Assembly (NCBI GenBank): GCA_965247395.1
Contig: OZ252012.1
Coordinates: 806,001-870,000 of the forward strand
Reading direction: 5' to 3'
DNA: 64,000 bases
From: CAYRJD01 sp965247395
GTDB lineage: Bacteria; Actinomycetota; Acidimicrobiia; Acidimicrobiales; Poriferisodalaceae
The translations under genes and the position numbers were made by a program. The notes beneath the pieces were generated by a model, which had not been told where the DNA came from, made no database searches, and saw nothing but the letters and a program-made list of their open reading frames with translations. This document shows, piece by piece, positions 30,940-39,334 of the stretch. Each line of letters starts with the position of its first letter. Position 1 is the first letter of the stretch.

Positions 30940-32316
30940 TTAGAACTCGGCCGCCCAGTCGTGAGTTTCCAGCAGCTGCTTCACGCGCCCCAAGAAACCA
31001 GCCGCATAACCGCCGTCAAAGGCTCGGTGGTCCCAGCCCAGAGCCAGATGGCCTACCGAGTGAATGGCAATGCTCTCGTTACCGAACCGGTCGTTGACCA
31101 CCACAGGTTTGCGAGTGACCCCATCGGTGGAGAGCACCGCTACCTGCGGTTGATTGATGATTGCCGCGGTCGTGTAAGTGCCAAACGAACCGTTGTTTGA
31201 AATAGTGAAAGTGCCGCCGCTGATGTCGTCGGGGCGCAGCTTGCGGCCGCGTGCGCGCTTAGCCAGATCGTTCATCGCTCTGGCGGCGCCTCGCAAGTTA
31301 AGAGTGTCAGTCTGACGCAACACCGGAACGATTAGCCCTGTGTGATCAAGATCAACCGCTACACCAATGTTCAGTAAACGATGAATCAGCAGCCCGGGCT
31401 CGGAGTCTTGTTCGACTACTGAAGCGTTTACGTTCGGCCATTCAGACAGAGCATCTGCCACTGCCAGGACAATGAACGGCAGATAGGTGAGGCTGAAGCC
31501 CTCATCTTTTTTCCAATGTTCACGTCTTTTTTGACGCTCCTGATCCACGTTTTCGTAATCAATTTCCATCACCGTCAGCACGTAGGCCGCAGTGGCCGTT
31601 GATTGCAGCATGCGGTCGGCGGTGAGTTTGCGAATTTTGCTGAAGGGCTCGAATCTGGTGTCGCCATTAGGCCAAGCCGTCGAACGATTTGACGTTTCGG
31701 TTCCGGGTCGAAGCACTTCGGCTGCTTGCACTAACGCCGCCGGGTCTGGCTTGGGTGGCCTAGCTCCACCGTTGCGATGTAGTTCGTCTATGGCGTTCAG
31801 CACATCGTCGCGACTGATGCGACCGCCAACGCCGGTGCCGGTTAGTTGGTCAACGCTGAGACCGTTTTCACGAATCAGTCGTCGAACAAGCGGCGAGAGC
31901 AGATGGCCGTCGGTTTCGGCGTTAGCTGCAGTGGCTGCAGGCGTGACGGCTGGAGTGGCGGCCGGTGCAGGTGGTGATTGAGAAGTAGAAGAAGTAGAGG
32001 CGGTGCCGTTAGCGCCAGCCTGCTGAGATTGTGTTGGTGCGGATGCGGGCGAGTTAGCCGGCGCCGGCGAATCCGCTGTTATTTCCACCATGGCGAGCAC
32101 TGTTCCTACATCAACGGTTTCACCCTCGGGCACCTTGATCTCAGTCAGCACACCCGCCAGCGGAGAAGGCACCTCGCTGTCGACCTTTTCGGTTGATACC
32201 TCATAGATCACCTCGTCTATTTCGATGCGATCTCCAGGGCCCTTGAACCATTTGATGATCGTGCCCTCGGTTATGGCTTCACCTAGTTGCGGCAGAATCA
32301 GTTCAGTCGTTGGCAT
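30940..32316 (-). CDS. Dihydrolipoamide acyltransferase (E2) of a 2-oxoacid dehydrogenase complex
   Basis: A 458-residue E2 with one lipoyl domain at residues 1-80 (lipoylated lysine in STEKVDSEV), an Ala/Pro/Thr-rich linker, an E3-binding domain (LSPLVRRLIRENGLSVDQLTG), a second linker and the catalytic domain ending in DHRAFDGGYAAGFL with the HxxxDG motif. The start MPTTELILPQLG at 32316 is preferred to a much longer reading. It lies between E3 and the LipB-LipA gene. Which 2-oxoacid it serves (pyruvate, 2-oxoglutarate or branched-chain) cannot be decided here; DlaT/SucB is the nearest label. Confidence 0.92.
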   Translation of the reverse strand: MPTTELILPQLGEAITEGTIIKWFKGPGDRIEIDEVIYEVSTEKVDSEVPSPLAGVLTEIKVPEGETVDVGTVLAMVEITADSPAPANSPASAPTQSQQAGANGTASTSSTSQSPPAPAATPAVTPAATAANAETDGHLLSPLVRRLIRENGLSVDQLTGTGVGGRISRDDVLNAIDELHRNGGARPPKPDPAALVQAAEVLRPGTETSNRSTAWPNGDTRFEPFSKIRKLTADRMLQSTATAAYVLTVMEIDYENVDQERQKRREHWKKDEGFSLTYLPFIVLAVADALSEWPNVNASVVEQDSEPGLLIHRLLNIGVAVDLDHTGLIVPVLRQTDTLNLRGAARAMNDLAKRARGRKLRPDDISGGTFTISNNGSFGTYTTAAIINQPQVAVLSTDGVTRKPVVVNDRFGNESIAIHSVGHLALGWDHRAFDGGYAAGFLGRVKQLLETHDWAAEF

Positions 32317-32357
32317 TTTCTCTGGCTTCCTGAATTTCTGGTTTGCCGAATCCCCAG

Positions 32358-32387
32358 GGCAATACTTCAACCACCAATACTTCAACC
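32358..32387. repeat. 15-bp tandem duplication including the lpd stop codon
   Basis: On the minus strand GGTTGAAGTATTGGT is followed by GGTTGAAGTATTGCC. The first copy contains the lpd TGA stop (GGT TGA), and the second repeats it. Confidence 0.8.
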
Positions 32388-33926
32388 ATGTAGCGGTCGG
32401 CCCGCTAGATCCAGCATCGCTTCGCCAAACAGCTCCGACAAGGTTGGATGAGGAGTGATAAACGCCGCCACTTCTTCGACCGTAGCTTCCCAATTGACCG
32501 CCAGATAGCCCTGCCCGAGCTGCTCGGTAACCCACGGCCCCATCATGTGCACACCGAGTATTCGCCCGGCACGGCCGGTGTCGGGTGTGCGTTGCGCCAC
32601 GATCTTCACAAGGCCTTCGGTGGAGTTAACAATCATGGCTCGTGAATTGCCTGCAAAGCGATGCGTTGAGGTAACTACGTCATATCCCGCATCCTTGGCC
32701 GCCTGCTCGGTCAACCCTGCGAACGCCACTTCGGGATGGCAATAAATCGCCCACGGCACATTGATGTAGTCCACCGGAGGCGGATTTTCTCCCAGGATGT
32801 CTCGCACAACCACGATGGCCTCAGCAAATCCGACGTGCGCTAGTTGTGGAGTGTCGGTCAGATCTCCAATGGCATAGACACCTGGCACGCTCGTTCGACA
32901 CATTTCGTCGATCTTCACATAGCCACGTTCGTCTACTTCAACGCCGCTCTCGTTTTCTCCCAGCACACCTGCTAGCTCGCCGAAAGGTTTGCGGCCCACA
33001 CACACCGCCAGCACATCGACCGAAAGGTCTTCGATAGCCGAACTATCGGCTTTGCCTGCATCTTTGCCTGCGTTGTTGACTGGCTCGAAATGCACGGTCA
33101 AGCCTGAGCTATTGCCCTTTGCGCTGCCCTTTGTGTTTTTCTTGCTCGCCTGTGGGGTGTAACCGACCACTGAGCTTTTGGTGCGCACCTTGATGCCGCG
33201 TTTTTTGAACGATCGCCCAAGGGCCTTGGCGATATCTGGGTCAACCCCTGGGATTAGTTGATCCGCGTACTCCAGCACGGTTACCTCAGAGCCGAAGTCC
33301 GCCAGCATTGAAGCGAATTCACAGCCGATAGCGCCTCCACCAACGATCGCCACTCGCTCGGGCACCTCTTCTAGTTCCAGCACCTGGTCGGAGGTAATCA
33401 CCCGCTCATAGTCGAGCTCTAAGCCAGGTATTGAGCGCGGTATCGATCCGGCTGCAAGCACCACGTGTTTACCGGTCAGGGTGGTGGCGCTATCTGAATC
33501 AGTGCCGTCTGAGTCGCCAGCGTCTGAGTCAGCGCCGCCTGAGTTAAGGCTTACGTGGACTGTTCGGTCCGCGCCCAGGCGGCCCGTTCCTTGCACCACT
33601 GTCACGCCGCTCGCTTTCAATAACCCGCTCAGACCTTTGTATAACTGATCGACAATGCGTTGTTTGCGCTCTTGCGCTATCCCTAAGTCAAAGCCCGTCT
33701 CGCTGACTTGCACTCCGAACTGATCGGCTTCGGCCACCGTTCTACGCACGGCCGCGGTCTCCAGCAGTTCCTTCGCAGGAATGCAGCCCCGGTGCAAGCA
33801 AGTGCCTCCCACCTTGTCGCGCTCAACCAACGCCACCGATAAACCAGCGCGGCCAGCTTGCAGGCTGGCCGCATAGCCAGCCGGGCCGCCGCCAATCACC
33901 ACAAGGTCGTAGTGGCTGTCGCTCAT
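32382..33926 (-). CDS. lpd: Dihydrolipoamide dehydrogenase (E3)
   Basis: A 514-residue FAD disulfide oxidoreductase that reoxidises E2-bound dihydrolipoamide. The FAD loop VVIGGGPAGYAASLQAGRAG, redox-active disulfide GGTCLHRGCIPAKELL, NAD loop VAIVGGGAIGCEFAS and the C-terminal HPTLSELFGEA block with the active-site histidine are intact. A low-complexity Asp/Ser insertion (DSDAGDSDGTDSDSATT) lies near residue 137, and a Lys/Ser loop near 265. The ATG at 33924-33926 is chosen over a longer reading. It precedes E2 by 65 bases in the same direction. Confidence 0.95.
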   Translation of the reverse strand: MSDSHYDLVVIGGGPAGYAASLQAGRAGLSVALVERDKVGGTCLHRGCIPAKELLETAAVRRTVAEADQFGVQVSETGFDLGIAQERKQRIVDQLYKGLSGLLKASGVTVVQGTGRLGADRTVHVSLNSGGADSDAGDSDGTDSDSATTLTGKHVVLAAGSIPRSIPGLELDYERVITSDQVLELEEVPERVAIVGGGAIGCEFASMLADFGSEVTVLEYADQLIPGVDPDIAKALGRSFKKRGIKVRTKSSVVGYTPQASKKNTKGSAKGNSSGLTVHFEPVNNAGKDAGKADSSAIEDLSVDVLAVCVGRKPFGELAGVLGENESGVEVDERGYVKIDEMCRTSVPGVYAIGDLTDTPQLAHVGFAEAIVVVRDILGENPPPVDYINVPWAIYCHPEVAFAGLTEQAAKDAGYDVVTSTHRFAGNSRAMIVNSTEGLVKIVAQRTPDTGRAGRILGVHMMGPWVTEQLGQGYLAVNWEATVEEVAAFITPHPTLSELFGEAMLDLAGRPLHG

Positions 33927-33960
33927 TGCTGGATCAGGGTATGCCCAGAGTTGGGCACGG

Positions 33961-34123
33961 CCAAGCCTGGCCACAGACTTGGTAAGTCACAGCCAAGCCT
34001 GGCCACAGGCTTGGTAGGTAATAGCCAAGACCGGTCAACAGGCTTGGTAGGTAATAGCCAAGACCGGTCAACAGGCTTGGTAGGTAATAGCCAAGACCGG
34101 TCAACGAGCTTGGTAGGTAATAG
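33961..34123. repeat. 32-33 bp tandem repeat, five copies, upstream of lpd
   Basis: Five head-to-tail units begin CCAAG and contain CTTGGTAGGTAATAG; units 3 and 4 are identical and units 1, 2 and 5 diverge, and a partial copy follows. Each unit holds an inverted repeat CCAAG...CTTGG able to form a short hairpin. There are no unique spacers, so it is not a CRISPR array. An apparent frame through it is just the repeat read in multiples of three. Confidence 0.85.
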
Positions 34124-34140
34124 TCAAGCCCAGGGCACTA

Positions 34141-34230
34141 CTAGATCGCTACCAACACCTGAATAGCAAAAGCAACCAGGATCAACACGCCAGTTACCAG
34201 GGCAAGCCCGATTAGCAGCCTGGTGCTCAC
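34141..34230 (-). CDS. Possible 29-residue single-helix membrane peptide
   Basis: GTG at 34228-34230 opens a frame encoding a start of STRLLIGL, a hydrophobic helix through LVTGVLILVAFAIQVLVAI and a TAG stop. The composition is that of a membrane helix with a short Arg-containing N-terminus. It would be upstream of lpd, separated by the tandem repeat array. No clear Shine-Dalgarno is visible, so it is tentative. Confidence 0.35.
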   Translation of the reverse strand: MSTRLLIGLALVTGVLILVAFAIQVLVAI

Positions 34231-34357
34231 GCGGTCAAATCTACGCTGAGCTGCGATTACCTACCTGTACCTACCTGCACCGACTAGCAGCATTTATGAA
34301 CGGCATCTACTAGTAGCAAACCATTGCCAGCGGCAATAGTTGCCTAGCCTTACCACC

Positions 34358-35059
34358 GTGAGGACGGAGCGCTTTGGTCAATGGGAGGGTCGCCTGACAG
34401 GACGCGAAGCGCTGTCTCAACCCACGCCTGCAGCTAGCCGTACTAACGGCAGTGGGACCGTCGCCAGTGTTTTAGCTGCAGTTACCGTTGCTGCGATGCT
34501 GCTCGCCTCATGCGGCGGTGCTACCAGCACTACCACGGCTGTTGCGGTAGAACCGGACGAAAGCAACACTCAACCGTCCCCTGCTAACGCATCAGCCAGC
34601 ACACCGGCCAGCAAAGACACCACCACAACAAATACCGCGACTAGCGCGCAATTTGAGACCCGGCCTGAAATCTTGCAGCTAGCAAGACCCCTGTTGGACG
34701 GCACCATCTTTAACCCAGACGCAGTGGCTGGGAGCGACGTACTTCTCTGGTTCTGGGCACCATGGTGATCAAGTTGTCGAGCAGAAGCGTCTGCGGTCGC
34801 AGCGCTTAAATCCGAACACGGAGAGAGCCTCAATCTGATAGGGATTCCAGCCCGCGACAGCATTGAAGCCATGCAAGAGTTTGTGGATCGCTACGGCGTT
34901 AGCAACATCCCTCACATTCCAGACGACAACCTGGACATATGGAGGTCGTTGAATGTCGGATACCAACCGTGGTGGGCAGTCGTTCGCGCAGACGGAACCT
35001 GGGAATCTGGCCGCGGGTTCTTCCCAAACCGCGTCGTTGATGAAGCAATCGCTTCTTAA
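34358..35059 (+). CDS. Predicted selenocysteine-containing thioredoxin-like lipoprotein (MPT53/DsbE-like), UxxC
   Basis: A frame of 233 residues interrupted only by TGA at 34766-34768. The N-terminus has a hydrophobic segment and lipobox LLASC (Cys52), then a Thr/Ser/Ala linker, so the protein should be anchored outside the membrane. The thioredoxin domain reads LLWFWAPW-U137-S-S-C140, i.e. the TGA replaces the first cysteine of the CxxC redox motif. After it the same frame continues to TAA without interruption and keeps the family's features: RAEA, LIGIPARDSIEAMQEFVDRYG, DIWRSLNVGYQPWW (cis-proline region) and VRADGTW. This resembles mycobacterial MPT53/DsbE (WFWTPWCPFCNAEAP). A SECIS-like hairpin follows the TGA. 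The start is uncertain (GTG 34358 or TTG 34340). The alternatives are a nonsense mutation or a sequencing error. Its 3' end overlaps the convergent F420 reductase gene by four bases. Confidence 0.8.
34785..34807 (+). promoter_or_regulatory. Putative bacterial SECIS element
   Basis: Eighteen bases after the TGA at 34766-34768 the mRNA can fold as GCG, bulged U (34790), CUGC, loop GGUC (34795-34798), GCAG, CGC, with two additional A-U pairs at the base. The E. coli fdhF SECIS upper stem also has three pairs, a bulged U, a short stem and a GGUC loop, which SelB recognises. The loop begins 26 bases after the TGA, within the range known for bacterial SECIS elements. The element lies within coding sequence (EASAVAAL). 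Confidence 0.7.
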
Positions 35060-35796
35060 CTTGCCGCCTTGTTTGCTTCTTCGGAGCCTGATTCTTGGCT
35101 GAGGTGTTCAAGCCCTACTAGTCGTAGCGCCACGCGCGTTTTATAGCGCGCATTCAGCTGCAGAAGCACTGCGGTAAACACCTCTATTGCCGTTGCGTTT
35201 GAGAGATTGCCGCAGTCCAGTGCGCGCGCACCCGGGATGCGGCCGATCATTTCCACCAGCTCAGAGGTAGCCGAACGTGAATCGCTGCAAATGAGAATGT
35301 CGCCGTGCAGCGGCTCGTTCAGGTCTCCCAGCTCAGTGGCTGGCACATGCTGCAGCGTGGCCGCTACGCGCGCTTCGGGAACGGTGGCTTGCACCGACGC
35401 GGCTACCGATCCGCGCGGTGGAATCAACGGCACAAACTCGCCATCCACTCGCTCCAAAGCATTTGACATAGTTATTACAACCTTGCCTTTGAGGTGTTCA
35501 GCGACGCTGCGAGCGGTGATGGCCGCAGCATCCCACGGAGTAGCGATCACTACTGTGTCCGCCGTTGCCACAGTCGCGTTGTCTGCTGGAACGATGTCAA
35601 GCTTGTGGTCTGGCCATTTAGACAAGATCTTGTCTACAACCTCCATTGAGCGGTACTTAGAACGCGAGCCCAAGATCACCGAATAGCCGACATCGGCTAG
35701 TCGAGCGGCCAATGCGGCACCGGCCGGTCCGGTTCCGCCAACAATGCCGACGTTGCCGGTTGGCGGTTGAGATGTGCTACTTGTTTCGTCTTGCAT
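35056..35796 (-). CDS. npdG: NADPH-dependent F420 reductase homologue
   Basis: A 246-residue Rossmann-fold protein with the dinucleotide loop GIVGGTGPAGAALAARLADVG followed by ILGSR, as in F420H2:NADP oxidoreductases. ATPWDAAAI and LQHVPATELGD are further family blocks. It would exchange hydride between coenzyme F420 and NADP. The ATG at 35796 is preferred; a GTG at 35847 would add 17 basic residues. The presence of F420 metabolism fits an actinobacterium. It is divergent from fabI, with 191 bases between them. Confidence 0.88.
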   Translation of the reverse strand: MQDETSSTSQPPTGNVGIVGGTGPAGAALAARLADVGYSVILGSRSKYRSMEVVDKILSKWPDHKLDIVPADNATVATADTVVIATPWDAAAITARSVAEHLKGKVVITMSNALERVDGEFVPLIPPRGSVAASVQATVPEARVAATLQHVPATELGDLNEPLHGDILICSDSRSATSELVEMIGRIPGARALDCGNLSNATAIEVFTAVLLQLNARYKTRVALRLVGLEHLSQESGSEEANKAAS

Positions 35797-35987
35797 TTGT
35801 TTTGTTTTGCATACTGCCCGGCGATTCGTTACTCGTTCGTTACTCACGCATTGCTTGCTCGCTGCTTATTCGCACGCCCGAAGTGTTGCCGCAGTGTAAG
35901 CCAAGACGATGGTTAGCCGAATTAGGATCACCTGGCGAAAGCTAGCGCTGACATACCCGAAGCGTTAGCCATGATCGGAGTCGTTAT

Positions 35988-36773
35988 ATGGGACTGGTTG
36001 ACGGAAAACGACTGCTGATTACCGGCGTTCTGACCGATGCATCGTTGGCATTTGAGGTAGCAAAGCTGGCTCAAGAAGAGGGGGCAGAGGTGCTTCTAAC
36101 AGGCGCGGGACGCGCCCTTAGCCTCACCCAACGCACCGCTCGCAAGCTTCCGAAGCCTTGCGACGTGTTGCCTCTAGACGTAACTGTCCCGAGCGAAATC
36201 GAGGCTGTGCGAGATGAAATTCAGCAACGCTGGGGCAGCCTTGATGGCGTTTTGCACGCCATCGGCTTCGCTCCCGAATCATGTCTGGGCGGCAACTTTC
36301 TAAACGCCGAGTGGGACGATGTTGCCGTTGCGGTACATATATCCGCCTACAGCCTTAAGGCCTTGGCAGCGACCATGGCACCGTTGATGAAGAGCTCGGA
36401 ACCAGGCGGAGTGGGTGGTTCGGTCGTGGGTCTCACCTTTGATGCCAGCGTGGCGTGGCCGGTGTATGACTGGATGGGCGTCGCCAAGGCGGCCTTCGAA
36501 TCCGTGGCGCGCTATCTGGCTAAGTCGCTAGGTGAGAGCGGTATTCGCGTCAACCTGATATCGGCCGGACCCATCAAAACAATGGCAGCGAAGTCCATCC
36601 CGGGCTTCAGCGAGTTTGAACAAGCCTGGCAGGAGCGCAGTCCGCTGAATTGGGACATTAAAGACAGCCGCGCAGTTGCCCGCAGCACCTTGGCACTGCT
36701 TTCGGATTGGTTTCCGCAAACCACCGGCGAGATTATTCACGTTGATGGCGGTTACCACGCCATGGGGTCTTAA
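35988..36773 (+). CDS. fabI: Enoyl-[acyl-carrier-protein] reductase (NADH), FabI/InhA type
   Basis: A 261-residue short-chain reductase completing each fatty-acid elongation cycle. The N-terminal LITGVLTDASLAFEVAK matches the InhA/FabI nucleotide-binding loop, HAIGFAPE is the substrate loop, and the catalytic Tyr-x6-Lys is in YDWMGVAKAAFE. RVNLISAGPIKTMAA follows. Length is normal. The closest-looking type is InhA. It converges on and overlaps the next gene by four bases. Confidence 0.95.
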   Translation: MGLVDGKRLLITGVLTDASLAFEVAKLAQEEGAEVLLTGAGRALSLTQRTARKLPKPCDVLPLDVTVPSEIEAVRDEIQQRWGSLDGVLHAIGFAPESCLGGNFLNAEWDDVAVAVHISAYSLKALAATMAPLMKSSEPGGVGGSVVGLTFDASVAWPVYDWMGVAKAAFESVARYLAKSLGESGIRVNLISAGPIKTMAAKSIPGFSEFEQAWQERSPLNWDIKDSRAVARSTLALLSDWFPQTTGEIIHVDGGYHAMGS

Positions 36774-37807
36774 CTCTGCGGCGACACCGTCAGCTGATCC
36801 ATCAGATCGTCTAGCCGGATCACGCCACGGCTAACCCCGCCTTCGGTCACCAAAAGCAGATTCACGCGATTGGCTCGCATCGCCACCACAACCTGCGGCA
36901 ACGAGGCTCTAGTGGTGATCTTGACTAGGTCTCGTAGGTGCTCGGTACCTAGCCCTGCTTCAGCCCCAGCGCTGTTTGTATTTTCGTTTGCCGTAACCAG
37001 GTCCGTACAGTGCACGAAGCCGCGCACATCAGAGCTATCACCGCCGTAAACCAACAAGCGGGTGGTATCAGCGTCAATGAACTGTCGGCCAACATCAGCC
37101 AGTGGCTGGCCAAGCTGCGCGGAGGCGGCTTGGCTAATAGGAGTCATCACCTCTGCCGCTGTGGTCGCTTGAAACTTCAGCGCAGCATTGACAAGAGCAG
37201 GAGCTTGGTCGTCAACCAACTCTGAGGCGGCCGATTCGCTCACCATCAGCGCGAACTGCGCTGGAGTAACCAGCTCGTTTATCTCGGATTTTGGATTCAC
37301 CCGCATAGCCGCTAAGGCCGCATTAGCTAGCCACAGCAGTGCGCGAACAATTGGCCGTGCCACAACCAGATAAGCGGCCATAGGCCTAGCCAGTAGCAAC
37401 AAAGTGCGCTCAGGTCCGATCAATGCCAGATTCTTAGGAACCATCTCACCTAGCACCATGTGAACCGCTGCCACCAAGCCCAGCGCCACGGCAAAACCGA
37501 GCGTATGTAGCACGCCGCTTGGCAACCCAACAATGCCTGACAAGCCATCTTCGATCAGCCCTGACACTGCCGGTTCTGCCAAACGGCCAACCGCCAGCGA
37601 GCACACGGTTATGCCAAGTTGGGCACCACCGAGCGTTGTCAAGACGTCGGACTGCATGCGTTTGGCGCGGCGAGCGGATTTATTCCCAAGCGCCGCTTGT
37701 GCGTCAATACGCGACCGTTGCCCGCCAATCAGGCCGAACTCAAGCGCAACAAATCCCCCGTTGAGGCAAATCAGCAGTACCGAGAAGATGATGGTCGCGG
37801 CAGTCAT
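36770..37807 (-). CDS. CNNM/HlyC-CorC-like membrane protein with CBS pair (short form)
   Basis: A 345-residue protein with an N-terminal DUF21/CNNM membrane domain (GGAQLGITVCSLAVGRLAEP and GEMVPKNLAL) and a CBS domain pair ending after RGVIRLDDLMDQL. It lacks the C-terminal CorC_HlyC domain found in the upstream paralogue. Members are implicated in magnesium or cobalt homeostasis. The ATG overlaps the paralogue's stop (ATGA), suggesting that the two are made together and may form a heterodimer. Confidence 0.85.
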   Translation of the reverse strand: MTAATIIFSVLLICLNGGFVALEFGLIGGQRSRIDAQAALGNKSARRAKRMQSDVLTTLGGAQLGITVCSLAVGRLAEPAVSGLIEDGLSGIVGLPSGVLHTLGFAVALGLVAAVHMVLGEMVPKNLALIGPERTLLLLARPMAAYLVVARPIVRALLWLANAALAAMRVNPKSEINELVTPAQFALMVSESAASELVDDQAPALVNAALKFQATTAAEVMTPISQAASAQLGQPLADVGRQFIDADTTRLLVYGGDSSDVRGFVHCTDLVTANENTNSAGAEAGLGTEHLRDLVKITTRASLPQVVVAMRANRVNLLLVTEGGVSRGVIRLDDLMDQLTVSPQS

Positions 37808-39294
37808 GCGAGGTCCTGCTCACTCGCAGGCTGCGAAGGGTGGCCAAGCAGTTTCACTTCTGGCTTCTCCGGCAATTTCTCCACCCTGACCTCCGCAACT
37901 CGCAGCTTGTCAAGGGCTACTACTTGAAATCGCCAGCCTTCCCAGTCAACCGATTCACCTGGCTGGGGAATATGGCCCGCGAGCGATAGCACGAACCCGG
38001 CCAAGGTTTCGTAGGGTCCGTCCGGTAACGACAAACCCAGTTGAACATGCTCGGACAGCTCCGGATCGGCCGTCTCCTGCTCAGCCGTTTCCTGAACAGG
38101 TGTTTGTTGCTTAGCTAGTTCCTGCGCGGCTAGCTCTTCAAGAATCTCTGACGCTTCGTCCAGCGTGAGAGTGCCGCGAAGATTTCTTTGAACGCTTGTG
38201 TGCGACTGCACCGCCTGGTCATATTCGTCTTCTAAGTTGCCAAGCGCTTCTTCGAATATGTCTTCACGCGTTAGCAAACCGGCCGTGCCGCCATGTTCGT
38301 CGATCACCGCGGCTAGACGGTTATGGCTTTTTTCCATCTCTGCCAGCACTCGGTCAAGCGTCAACTGCTCGCTCACAAACAGCGCTTGGCGCATTACCTG
38401 CGCAATTGGAACCTCACTGAGCGGCCGCTCGGAACCAACGGCAAACACGTCTCGCACATCAGCCAAGCCAACGATGTCGTCCATGTCGGAGCCGGTAACC
38501 AAAAATCGCGTGTGACCTTTTTCGGCAGCCGCCAAGGAAAGATCCTCCACCGTCGCATCAATAGGCAACGTGTTCATGGCGGTGCGCGGCACTAGCGCAT
38601 CTGCAGCCACCTTGCCCGCCAGCCTCAAGCTGCGCCCTAGCAACTTGGCCGACTCTTGACTCAGGCTGGAAGCGCTCGCCGAACGCAGCACCTGCTCAAG
38701 CTCTTCTAGCGTGCGCACCACTCGCAGCTCGTCGGCTGGTCGCAATCCCAAAGCACGCACGACTTGATTAGCAATGCCGTTGAACAAGAGAACTATCGGC
38801 GCCGCCAGCAAACCGTAAAGCCGCAGCACCGGCGCCAGAGCTGTGCTGGTTTTAAGTGGTAGCGATACCGCCAGGTTTTTGGGGATCAACTCTCCAAATG
38901 TCATTTGTGCGGCAGCTGCTATCGCGATTGCAGTCGCTGCTAACAGTGCGGTTCCTGTGCTTAGGGGACCACCGATTTTGGCTAGCAATGAGCCAATGGT
39001 GTCTTCGGCAACTATGCCCATAAGCAGCGAAGTAATCGTTATGCCCAGCTGCGCTCCACCCAGATGAAAGCTGAGTCGACGCAACAGTGAGGCAACGTTT
39101 TTGGCAGAGGCGTCTGCGGAGGTTCCGGTATGCGAAGCCGCCACTGCTAGCAAGCTGAACTCTCCCGCAACGAACAATGCATTAAGTGCAATGAGCAGCA
39201 CCACAAGTGCCAGCCCGAGCGCTACACCGATGAGACCAACCTCCGAGCTAGCAGTCGCGCAGTGCTTGGGCAAGCACGAACACGCTTGGCACAA
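37804..39294 (-). CDS. CNNM/HlyC-CorC-like membrane protein with CBS and CorC_HlyC domains
   Basis: A protein of up to 496 residues: DUF21 membrane domain (GGAQLGITITSLLMG, GELIPKNLAV), CBS pair (PRTAMNTLPIDATVEDL to HGGTAGLLTREDIFEE) and a C-terminal CorC_HlyC domain (YETLAGFVLSLAGHIPQPGE). The start is uncertain: TTG at 39294 gives a Cys-rich N-terminus, and TTG at 39273 is another option. A Gln/Glu/Thr/Ala repeat (TPVQETAEQETADPE) lies near residue 415. It is divergent from the ABC exporter genes. Confidence 0.85.
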   Translation of the reverse strand: MCQACSCLPKHCATASSEVGLIGVALGLALVVLLIALNALFVAGEFSLLAVAASHTGTSADASAKNVASLLRRLSFHLGGAQLGITITSLLMGIVAEDTIGSLLAKIGGPLSTGTALLAATAIAIAAAAQMTFGELIPKNLAVSLPLKTSTALAPVLRLYGLLAAPIVLLFNGIANQVVRALGLRPADELRVVRTLEELEQVLRSASASSLSQESAKLLGRSLRLAGKVAADALVPRTAMNTLPIDATVEDLSLAAAEKGHTRFLVTGSDMDDIVGLADVRDVFAVGSERPLSEVPIAQVMRQALFVSEQLTLDRVLAEMEKSHNRLAAVIDEHGGTAGLLTREDIFEEALGNLEDEYDQAVQSHTSVQRNLRGTLTLDEASEILEELAAQELAKQQTPVQETAEQETADPELSEHVQLGLSLPDGPYETLAGFVLSLAGHIPQPGESVDWEGWRFQVVALDKLRVAEVRVEKLPEKPEVKLLGHPSQPASEQDLA

Positions 39295-39334
39295 TCACGT
39301 CTGGCACAACCACAAAGCTACCCTCACGACGGTT

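Noticed and set aside
33961..34123. Regular 33-bp units suggested a CRISPR array.
   Set aside because: Units are directly adjacent with no unique spacers, and no cas genes are present.
33858..34166. A 102-codon plus-strand frame with GLVGNSQDRST repeats.
   Set aside because: The repeat unit is 33 bp, so any open unit stays open; half of it is antisense to lpd.
34340..34768. The thioredoxin-like lipoprotein could be a gene truncated by a nonsense codon.
   Set aside because: The frame continues with full family conservation to a normal stop, the TGA replaces precisely the redox Cys, and a SECIS-like hairpin follows. A read error cannot be excluded without raw data.
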